Part shown: positions 57,638-64,000 of the stretch, piece after piece
Position numbering within the stretch: position 1 is the first letter of the stretch
Layout of the letters: every line of letters starts with the position of its first letter
Source: Robertmurraya_A mangrovi
Lineage (GTDB): Bacteria > Bacillota > Bacilli > Bacillales > Cytobacillaceae
Assembly: GCF_034427655.1 (NCBI RefSeq)
Contig: NZ_JAXOFX010000003.1
Span: 353,529 to 417,528, forward strand
DNA: 64,000 nt
Direction of reading: 5' to 3'
The notes under the pieces: generated by a model
Database searches by the model: none
Seen by the model: the letters and a program-made list of their open reading frames with translations, nothing else
What the model was told of the DNA's origin: nothing
Program-made: the position numbers and the translations under genes

Positions 57638-60478
57638 ATGAAAAAGCCCTCGAGTAGTCGTGTAACCGCATGGCAAGGGTTTCACGGTCCTAATCTCGGT
57701 TATGTTATGGAATTATATGAAAATTATATTCAGGATCCAGAATCAATTGATCCTGAAATGAAAGCATATTTCGATGAATTCGGTCCACCACAACAAGAAA
57801 ATGTAAGTCCAACAGAACAGGTGGTAAGTGCTCCAGCTTCTAGAAATCAGATGGAAGTCATGATTAAAGCTGTGCAGTTAGCGGATAATATTCGTGCATA
57901 TGGTCATTTGGCAGCAGATATTTACCCACTTAAGGACCGTAAGCCGGAAAAAGAATTATTAGAACTTGATTACTATGGGTTAACGAAAGATGATTTAGAA
58001 TCGATTCCTGCAGCTCTTATTTGTCCAGCGTCCCCAGTATCGGTTCAGAACGGCTATCAAGCAATTGAATACTTAAAATCAGTTTATACAAATACGATTG
58101 CATTTGAGTTTAGACATGTACATGATATTAAAGAAAAAGAATGGCTTAAACAAAAAGTTGAATCAGGCCAGTTAGCTCCGAAACTAACGAAGGAAAAAAA
58201 GGTGAATATTCTTAAACGACTTACTGAAGTAGAAGAATTTGAGAAATTCCTTCATAAAACCTTTGTTGGACAAAAACGCTTCTCTATCGAAGGTCTAGAT
58301 TCAATTGTACCGTTATTAGATGAGATTGTTTCTGAATCGGTTCAGGATGGGGCAAAAACAATTAATATTGGCATGGCACACCGTGGCCGATTAAATGTAC
58401 TTGCACATGTACTAGGGAAACCATACGAAATGATTTTTGCTGAATTCCAGCATGCTCCAAACAAAGAGCTAGTTCCATCTGAAGGTTCAATCGGAATTAA
58501 CTATGGTTGGACGGGTGATGTGAAATATCATTTAGGGTTAGACCGTCAAATCAAAGAGGAAAATACAACAAAAGCAAGATTAACTCTTGCAAATAATCCA
58601 AGCCACCTTGAATTTGTTGGTGCAGTAGTTGAAGGATTTACTCGTGCGGCTCAAGATGATCGTTCAGCAAAGGGATATCCAAAGGAAGACTTAAGCTCAG
58701 CATTGGCTATACTTATTCATGGAGATGCGGCGTTCCCTGGTCAAGGAATCGTGGCTGAAACATTGAATCTTAGTCAATTAAAAGGATATCGTACGGGAGG
58801 AACAATCCATCTCATTGCAAACAACACAATTGGATTTACAACAGAGTCAGAAGATTCCCGTTCTACTCGCTATTCTAGTGATTTAGCAAAGGGATATGAG
58901 ATTCCTATTTTACATGTGAATGCAGATGATCCTGAAGCTTGTTATGCAGCAGCTCAACTAGCTTGTGAGTATCGTGCCACATTCCAAAAGGATTTCCTAA
59001 TCGACTTAATTGGATATCGTCGTTTTGGTCACAATGAAATGGATGAACCGATGACTACCAATCCAATGATGTACAATATCATCCATAAACATCCTACAGC
59101 TAAGAACATTTATGGAGACCGATTGAAGAATGAAGGTTCTGTAACTCAAGAGGAAATCAATCAACTTGATGAACAAGTATTATCTAAATTAAAAGTTGCT
59201 TACGATAGGGTTCCTCAAAGAAAACAAGAGCTGGAGGAAACAAACCCTCCGGAAACTGTTGAAAAAGGTATTCCGAAAATGGTTACATCTGTGCCATTAG
59301 ATACACTAAAAACGATTAATACTCAATTATTAACATGGCCTGAGAACTTTAATGTATTTGGCAAATTGAGCAGAATCCTTCAAAGACGTACAGAAGCATT
59401 AGAGGGGAATGGAAAAATTGATTGGGGCTTAGCGGAAACACTTGCTTTTGCTTCTATTATTTCTGATGGAACCCCTATTCGTATTACAGGGCAAGATTCT
59501 GAACGTGGAACTTTTGCTCAAAGAAATATTGTTCTACATGACCATAAAACTGGAGAAAAGTTTTCACCACTTCACAACTTATCGACAGCTAAAGCATCCT
59601 TTGCTGTTCATAATAGTCCTTTATCGGAAGGATCGGTATTAGGTTTTGAATATGGTTACAACGTTTTTGCGCCTGAAACACTCGTTTTATGGGAAGCGCA
59701 ATATGGTGACTTCTCTAACGCAGCACAAGTTATTTTTGATCAATTCATATCTGCAAGTCGAGCAAAATGGGGACAAAAATCTGGCTTAGTTATGCTGTTA
59801 CCACACGGATATGAAGGGCAAGGTCCTGAACATTCAAGTGGTAGAATGGAACGTTTCTTAACTCTTGCCGCTGAAAATAACTGGACCGTTGCAAACTTAT
59901 CTTCATCAGCTCAATACTTCCACATTCTAAGAAGGCAAGCAGCTATTCTTGGAAAAGAAGAGGTTCGACCTCTAGTGATTATGACACCGAAAAGCCTTCT
60001 TCGTAACCCACTTGTTGCTTCAAATGGGCTAGAGTTAAGTGAAGGTGAGTTTAAATCTATTTTAGAACAACCTGGTTTAGGCACGGAAAATGACAAAGTC
60101 GAACGAATCGTACTAGGTACTGGAAAAATTACGATTGATTTAGCTGAAAATTTACAAGAGGACACAAATTATGAGTGGCTTCATATTCTTAGACTGGAAG
60201 AAATCTACCCATTCCCAATGAATACAATTCGTGAGGTCATTCAAAGATATCCAAACCTAAAAGAAATCAATTGGATACAAGAAGAGCCGAAAAACATGGG
60301 AGCATGGAATTTTGTAGAACCAAGACTTAAAGAACTTGCACCAGATGGTGTAGATGTATCATATATTGGTCGCCGTCGTCGATCAAGTCCAGCTGAGGGA
60401 GATCCGAACGTTCATAAGAGAGATCAAGCACAGATAATTCAAAAAGCATTAACTCGTACGGTCGAAGGAGGAAATTAA
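57638..60478 (+). CDS. odhA: 2-oxoglutarate dehydrogenase E1 component
   Basis: A 946-residue thiamine-diphosphate enzyme of the TCA cycle. It decarboxylates 2-oxoglutarate and passes succinyl to the E2 component. Visible motifs are AWQGFHGPNLGYVMELYENY at the start, NIGMAHRGRLNVLAHVLGKP, the ThDP-binding region IHGDAAFPGQGIVAET with LIANNTIGFTT, RRFGHNEMDEP, and GQDSERGTFAQRN. The length is normal for Bacillus OdhA. ATG 57638 follows CTGGAGG; an earlier ATG 11 codons upstream has no ribosome site. It is in one operon with odhB, one base apart. Confidence 0.97.
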   Translation: MKKPSSSRVTAWQGFHGPNLGYVMELYENYIQDPESIDPEMKAYFDEFGPPQQENVSPTEQVVSAPASRNQMEVMIKAVQLADNIRAYGHLAADIYPLKDRKPEKELLELDYYGLTKDDLESIPAALICPASPVSVQNGYQAIEYLKSVYTNTIAFEFRHVHDIKEKEWLKQKVESGQLAPKLTKEKKVNILKRLTEVEEFEKFLHKTFVGQKRFSIEGLDSIVPLLDEIVSESVQDGAKTINIGMAHRGRLNVLAHVLGKPYEMIFAEFQHAPNKELVPSEGSIGINYGWTGDVKYHLGLDRQIKEENTTKARLTLANNPSHLEFVGAVVEGFTRAAQDDRSAKGYPKEDLSSALAILIHGDAAFPGQGIVAETLNLSQLKGYRTGGTIHLIANNTIGFTTESEDSRSTRYSSDLAKGYEIPILHVNADDPEACYAAAQLACEYRATFQKDFLIDLIGYRRFGHNEMDEPMTTNPMMYNIIHKHPTAKNIYGDRLKNEGSVTQEEINQLDEQVLSKLKVAYDRVPQRKQELEETNPPETVEKGIPKMVTSVPLDTLKTINTQLLTWPENFNVFGKLSRILQRRTEALEGNGKIDWGLAETLAFASIISDGTPIRITGQDSERGTFAQRNIVLHDHKTGEKFSPLHNLSTAKASFAVHNSPLSEGSVLGFEYGYNVFAPETLVLWEAQYGDFSNAAQVIFDQFISASRAKWGQKSGLVMLLPHGYEGQGPEHSSGRMERFLTLAAENNWTVANLSSSAQYFHILRRQAAILGKEEVRPLVIMTPKSLLRNPLVASNGLELSEGEFKSILEQPGLGTENDKVERIVLGTGKITIDLAENLQEDTNYEWLHILRLEEIYPFPMNTIREVIQRYPNLKEINWIQEEPKNMGAWNFVEPRLKELAPDGVDVSYIGRRRRSSPAEGDPNVHKRDQAQIIQKALTRTVEGGN

Positions 60479-60479
60479 G

Positions 60480-61736
60480 ATGGCGGAAATTAAAGTACCA
60501 GAATTAGCAGAATCGATAACAGAAGGTACGGTTGCACAATGGTTAAAACAACCGGGTGACAAAATTGAAAAAGGTGACTATATCGTTGAATTAGAGACAG
60601 ATAAAGTCAATGTTGAAATTATTTCAGAACATAGCGGTGTTTTAACAGAGCTTAAATATCAAGAGGGCGACACAGTAAAAGTAGGTGAAACAATTGCGAT
60701 TGTTTCAGAAGGTCAGGGGGCACCTTCTCAACCTGCTGAGACACCTAAAGCAGAAGGAACTCCTGCTGTTGAACCGCGTCAAGAAGAAAAAATTGAAGCT
60801 GTTAACAACGAACAGCATGAAGAAACAAAAGGTAGACCAATTGCGTCTCCAGCTGCAAGAAAGCTAGCACGTGAAAAAGGAATTGACTTATCACAAGTTC
60901 CAACTGCTGACCCGCTTGGTAGAGTTCGTGCCCAAGATGTGTCATCTTTTAATCCTGAACAGAAAAAAGTAGAGCAACCAGCAGCAACATCTACACCAAC
61001 TGCGCCAAAACCAAGCAATGTTGAAGATCCAAACAAACCGGTTGAACGTATTCGCATGTCAAGACGTCGTCAAACGATTGCTAATCGTCTAGTTGAAGTT
61101 CAACAGTCTGCAGCTATGCTGACAACTTTCAACGAAGTCGATATGACAAATGTGATGAATCTTCGTAAACGCCGTAAGGATAAATTCTTTGAAGAAAATG
61201 ATGTTAAACTAGGCTTTATGTCATTTTTCACTAAAGCAGTAGTAGCGGCTTTAAAGAGAAACCCATTATTAAATGCGGAAATTCAAGGGGACGAAATTGT
61301 CCTAAAGAAATTCTACGATATTGGAATTGCTGTCTCAGCTCCGGAAGGTTTAGTAGTACCAGTTGTTCGTGACGCTGATCGTAAAAACTTCGGAGAAATT
61401 GAAAAAGATATCCTTGAGTTAGCTGATAAAGCTCGAGGGAATAAACTAGCACTTAAAGATTTACAAGGTGGTACTTTTACCATTACTAATGGAGGAGTTT
61501 TCGGCTCATTACTATCAACTCCAATTTTAAATGGGCCGCAAGTAGGGATTCTTGGTATGCATAAAATTCAACTTCGACCAGTTGCGATTGATGCAGAGAG
61601 AATGGAAAACCGCCCAATGATGTATATTGCTCTGTCCTATGACCACCGTATTATCGACGGAAAAGAGGCTGTTACATTCTTAGCTAGAGTGAAAGAGCTA
61701 ATTGAAGATCCAGAATCATTATTGTTTGAAGCATAA
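60480..61736 (+). CDS. odhB: 2-oxoglutarate dehydrogenase E2 component (dihydrolipoyl succinyltransferase)
   Basis: A 418-residue protein: N-terminal lipoyl domain (AEIKVPELAESITEGTVAQW, with lipoyl Lys in LETDKVNVE), a Pro/Glu linker (about 80-120), the E1/E3-binding domain (ASPAARKLAREKGIDLSQV), a second linker, and the catalytic core with TTFNEVDMTNVMNLR and the active-site LSYDHRIIDGKEAV. It forms the core of the 2-oxoglutarate dehydrogenase complex. AAGGAGGAAATTAAG precedes the ATG. A terminator follows. The E3 gene is not in the window, which is usual. Confidence 0.97.
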   Translation: MAEIKVPELAESITEGTVAQWLKQPGDKIEKGDYIVELETDKVNVEIISEHSGVLTELKYQEGDTVKVGETIAIVSEGQGAPSQPAETPKAEGTPAVEPRQEEKIEAVNNEQHEETKGRPIASPAARKLAREKGIDLSQVPTADPLGRVRAQDVSSFNPEQKKVEQPAATSTPTAPKPSNVEDPNKPVERIRMSRRRQTIANRLVEVQQSAAMLTTFNEVDMTNVMNLRKRRKDKFFEENDVKLGFMSFFTKAVVAALKRNPLLNAEIQGDEIVLKKFYDIGIAVSAPEGLVVPVVRDADRKNFGEIEKDILELADKARGNKLALKDLQGGTFTITNGGVFGSLLSTPILNGPQVGILGMHKIQLRPVAIDAERMENRPMMYIALSYDHRIIDGKEAVTFLARVKELIEDPESLLFEA

Positions 61737-61748
61737 GATATAATTTTA

Positions 61749-61775
61749 ACAGAGCGAATTTTCGCTCTGTTTTTT
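61749..61775 (+). terminator. Terminator after odhAB
   Basis: ACAGAGCGA and TCGCTCTGT pair and are followed by five T. Confidence 0.92.
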
Positions 61776-61782
61776 CAGGATT

Positions 61783-61822
61783 AAAAACATCCATCGCTTT
61801 AAACATTACACGATGGATGTTT
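61783..61822 (-). terminator. Terminator for the sda-like gene
   Basis: AACATCCATCG (61786-61796) and CGATGGATGTT (61811-61821) form a perfect stem; read on the minus strand the hairpin is followed by TTTTT. It lies 22 bases past the sda-like stop codon. Confidence 0.85.
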
Positions 61823-61843
61823 ATTAAGTATAGTTTTTTAAGA

Positions 61844-61978
61844 TTATCGCTTCTTAAATGGTTTCAGACCACGTCTTATAATTTCGTCTTTTAAAACTTT
61901 AGCCCATTCCTTATCCTCACCCGACTTCAATGCATCACGATACGAGACAATTAACAACTCATTACTCATAATCTTCAA
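61844..61978 (-). CDS. Sda-like sporulation kinase inhibitor
   Basis: A 44-residue protein beginning MKIMSNELLIVSYRDAL and continuing EWAKVLKDEIIRRGLKPF. The pattern agrees with Sda, the checkpoint protein that binds sporulation kinases and blocks phosphate transfer when DNA replication is disturbed; Sda opens with a similar S-(D/N)-E-L-L-I-x-(S/A)-Y and ends E-I-x-R-R. Trp25 falls at the position of Phe25 of B. subtilis Sda, but Glu21 replaces its Leu21. TTG 61978 was chosen because CAGGAGGT lies seven bases upstream and the length then equals Sda. A terminator follows. It may be a paralogue rather than the main Sda. Confidence 0.72.
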   Translation of the reverse strand: MKIMSNELLIVSYRDALKSGEDKEWAKVLKDEIIRRGLKPFKKR

Positions 61979-62185
61979 TTTGCATACCTCCTGGTAAAAG
62001 GATTGAATATTCTTACTATTGCTTTATTGTAAATCTTTTGTAAGTATTTGAAAACCCCTTTTAACGAATTTTTTAAATTTTCTTTTTATTTAATAGTCAT
62101 TAGATAGGCTCTATTTATATACAAATTGAGACGAAAGCGGATAGAATATAATATAAATATAATTAAGTTTAGAGGTGCTTTAAAA

Positions 62186-62950
62186 ATGGGACTTGAATTG
62201 GATCATATTGTTCATTTTATTAAGAGTCATCCGAGTGAAGCAATCAGAGAATGGGAAGAACTCGGGTATAAAGCCGTAATGGGTGGCAGGCATGAGCTTT
62301 GGGGCACTTACAATAGTCTATTGTATATGGGGAGTTCATACATCGAATATTTAGCCATTGAAAAAATAGAGATTGCTAGTCAAAGTAACAATCCACTCAT
62401 CAAACAATTAGTGAGAGACATTGGAAAAGGAGAAGGTTTTGGACAGATTTGTTTTCGAACAACCAACATGAATCAATTACAAAGCGAATTACAACGATTA
62501 GGCTACTCTACTTCCAGTTTTGAAGGAAGTAGAAAAAGATCTGATAACCAAATGATTCGTTGGAAAATGCTTTTTATATTAGAGGAATCATCTCTTCCTT
62601 ATCCTTTCTTTATTGAGTGGGAGCAAAACAATGAGGATAGATTGAATGATTTATCTAATCTTGGATTCTTAACTGAAAAACTAAAAACTACCGATGTTAA
62701 TTCCATTCAAATTTTAGTAAACGACGTCAAAAGTACAGTCAATGAATGGTCGGCATTATTAAAAGCTCCTATAACACTTTTGGATGATAAAAAGGGAGTT
62801 ATTCAATTAGGTCATACTGAGCTCTTATTTAGTCGGCAAGAAAATAATGAGTTGCAGACTCTGTTAAAAGAAAACAGACCTTATTTGGTTACATTTAGTC
62901 CGAGCTTGCTAGAGAATCCTTTAACACTTTTTGGAGCTACATATAAATAA
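62186..62950 (+). CDS. Glyoxalase-like (VOC) domain protein
   Basis: A 254-residue protein. The opening LELDHIVHFIKSHPSEAIRE and GGRHELWGTYNSLLYMGSSY, IEYLAIE match the Glyoxalase_3 type of the vicinal oxygen chelate superfamily found in Bacillus proteins such as YwaE-like or YodA-like hypothetical proteins; none has a firm function. A second, weaker VOC-like half starts near residue 165 (VNSIQILVNDVKSTVNEW). ATG 62186 after AGAGGTGC was preferred to an upstream start lacking a ribosome site. The methyltransferase gene lies 32 bases downstream, probably on the same transcript. Confidence 0.8.
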   Translation: MGLELDHIVHFIKSHPSEAIREWEELGYKAVMGGRHELWGTYNSLLYMGSSYIEYLAIEKIEIASQSNNPLIKQLVRDIGKGEGFGQICFRTTNMNQLQSELQRLGYSTSSFEGSRKRSDNQMIRWKMLFILEESSLPYPFFIEWEQNNEDRLNDLSNLGFLTEKLKTTDVNSIQILVNDVKSTVNEWSALLKAPITLLDDKKGVIQLGHTELLFSRQENNELQTLLKENRPYLVTFSPSLLENPLTLFGATYK

Positions 62951-62982
62951 GAAATACAAAGGATAAAGGGAGAGAGAAGAAA

Positions 62983-63717
62983 GTGGAGTATAAAGGGTCA
63001 TCCGCTTATGATGAAGAACCATTTTTTCAACAATACATATCTAGGAGAACTCGTCACAATAGCCCGAACAATTTGATAGAATCACCAATTTTTATGAAAT
63101 TACTTGATGAAGTTAATGAAAAGGTAGTACTTGATTTAGGGTGTGGGGACGGAAGCTTTGGATTAGAACTCCTAAATTTGGGCTGTAAACTTTATGTAGG
63201 AGTGGATGGTTCAGAAAATATGTTTAAACTTGCCCGTGTCAAGCTTAAAGGTACCAATCATAAATTACACCATTGTAATCTAGAAACCTTCGACTATCCT
63301 GTAAACCAGTTTGACATAGTTACTTCTAGACTTGTCTTACATTATATAGAAGATTTAGAACATGTTCTCGGCAAAGTCTATCAGTCTTTAAAAATCGGCG
63401 GCCAATTTATCATGAGCGTCCAACACCCGATATTAACATCTTCTTCCAAAAGCACAGAACAAGGCGAAAAGCGAACCGACTGGGTTGTAGACGATTACTT
63501 TATAAGTGGTCGTAGAGTCGAACCATGGATTGGAGAAAAGGTAGTAAAATACCACCGAACCATTGAAGAATACTTCACAACACTGCAAAAAGCCGGTTTC
63601 ATAATTGAAAACCTCCACGAAGGAGCACCAGACAGAAGATTCTTTGACTCACAAGAAGAATACAATCGAAGGAAGCGAATTCCTTTATTCTTAATAGTGA
63701 AATGTAGGAAAGGTTAA
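62983..63717 (+). CDS. SAM-dependent methyltransferase (class I)
   Basis: A 244-residue cytoplasmic methyltransferase. Motif I is VVLDLGCGDGSFGLELLNLG, followed by VGVDGSENMFKLAR, the motif IV-like FDIVTSRLVLHYIEDLEHVL, and GGQFIMSVQHPILTSS. The fold is complete. It resembles the Methyltransf_11/25 group that acts on small molecules. The substrate is unknown. The GTG start follows AAGGGAGAGAG. Close spacing to the VOC gene suggests the two are expressed together, yet no pathway is evident. Confidence 0.88.
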   Translation: MEYKGSSAYDEEPFFQQYISRRTRHNSPNNLIESPIFMKLLDEVNEKVVLDLGCGDGSFGLELLNLGCKLYVGVDGSENMFKLARVKLKGTNHKLHHCNLETFDYPVNQFDIVTSRLVLHYIEDLEHVLGKVYQSLKIGGQFIMSVQHPILTSSSKSTEQGEKRTDWVVDDYFISGRRVEPWIGEKVVKYHRTIEEYFTTLQKAGFIIENLHEGAPDRRFFDSQEEYNRRKRIPLFLIVKCRKG

Positions 63718-63800
63718 TTTTTAAAAAGAAGATCTTCCAAAGTATTATATTAAATGTCTTTTGGAGGGGGATTTTTGACTTGTTTATTTAAGTCATTATA

Positions 63801-63878
63801 GTTGATTGGAGCGGAAGGGGGCGACTCCTGCCGGAAAAGCGTGTCCTGGTGAGACCCCACAGGAGTGAAGCGACGAGT
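63801..63878. repeat. Truncated copy of the GTTGATTGGAGCGG dispersed repeat
   Basis: The left part (GTTGATTGGAGCGGAAG, GCGACTCCTG, GTGAGACCCCACAG, AAGCGACGAG) parallels the copy at 24132. The right half, expected to end with GGAGCGGAAATCAAC, is missing and replaced by unrelated AT-rich sequence. Confidence 0.72.
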
Positions 63879-63890
63879 TATCATGAACGA

Positions 63891-63987
63891 AACTAGCTCC
63901 TTACTCGTAAATTCGTAGGTTAATTTGGTAAGAATGTTTATTGATAAAACAAACCAAATCAGAGCTACATTACGGAAGGAGCTAGTT
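63891..63987. repeat. Pair of 12-bp inverted repeats at the right edge
   Basis: AACTAGCTCCTT (63891-63902) and its exact complement AAGGAGCTAGTT (63976-63987) are 73 bases apart. The right copy supplies a ribosome site for an ATG at 63991 (ATGAAGGATA), which may open a gene cut off by the window edge. This could be the border of a mobile element or a leader structure. Confidence 0.5.
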
Positions 63988-64000
63988 ATTATGAAGGATA

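Noticed and set aside
1..64000. CRISPR arrays, tRNA and rRNA genes, prophage modules, toxin-antitoxin pairs
   Set aside because: Looked for through the window by eye. No regularly spaced repeats, cloverleaf sequences or rRNA blocks, and no phage structural genes, were seen; the helicase-loader-like gene at 9446 stands alone.

Overview
The window looks like chromosomal DNA from an endospore-forming member of the Bacillaceae. The evidence is the AT-rich base composition, strong AGGAGG-type ribosome binding sites with frequent GTG and TTG starts, U-tailed intrinsic terminators, and many spore genes: a complete gerA-type germinant receptor operon, a CwlC-type mother-cell amidase, a SleB-type hydrolase, two coat-like proteins, an H-type SASP and an Sda-type checkpoint protein. 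The species cannot be named from sequence alone. No rRNA, tRNA, CRISPR array, prophage or complete insertion sequence was seen.

Layout. 1-5 kb: the tail of a chemoreceptor, a VOC protein, thiT behind a TPP riboswitch, an exported deacetylase-like protein, and a SAM-I riboswitch controlling an FbpA-like small protein plus an alpha/beta hydrolase. 4.4-11 kb: VanW protein, a LysR regulator divergent from a SagB-type oxidoreductase, a PdaC-like peptidoglycan deacetylase behind possible Fur boxes, two small proteins and an ArAE-type membrane protein. 11-17 kb: germinant receptor genes A, B, C plus a tiny two-helix gene that fits the D subunit, then cwlC and a LysM/SleB hydrolase. 17-24 kb: phosphatase, archaeal-type peptidyl-tRNA hydrolase (Pth2), mgtE, DedA, an ECF sigma/anti-sigma pair, a MerR/TipAS regulator with its own operator, and an acetyltransferase. 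24-27 kb: a dispersed repeat, then bioY-bioB with a BirA-type operator.

27.3-37.4 kb is the most distinctive region. A tightly packed operon encodes a membrane cytochrome b, a cytoplasmic NasA/NapA-like molybdenum nitrate reductase subunit, a four-cluster ferredoxin, a Tat-exported Rieske protein, three small unknown proteins and a NarK transporter. Directly downstream lie a soluble NreB-like kinase, an NreC-like regulator, an NreA-like GAF protein and a second kinase with a duplicated PAS domain. G/C-rich dyads upstream of the operon are plausible sites for the regulator. I infer a nitrate respiration module that pairs an assimilatory-type catalytic subunit with its own quinol-oxidising membrane part, in place of the usual NarGHJI.

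37.5-50.5 kb: acetyltransferases (one behind a possible leader peptide), a DUF421 protein, coat-like proteins, KtrA/KtrC, ComFB, a second ECF sigma/anti-sigma pair, an RsbR-type stressosome protein, hypothetical proteins and the 5-oxoprolinase genes pxpBCA. 50.8-56.8 kb: a three-gene signalling cassette (hybrid kinase, CheR methyltransferase, REC-PAS-kinase). 57-64 kb: sspH, odhAB with a cre-like site at the promoter, an sda-like gene, a glyoxalase-like protein and a methyltransferase. The right edge carries a broken copy of the dispersed repeat next to a 12-bp inverted repeat, perhaps the border of an element that continues outside the window.
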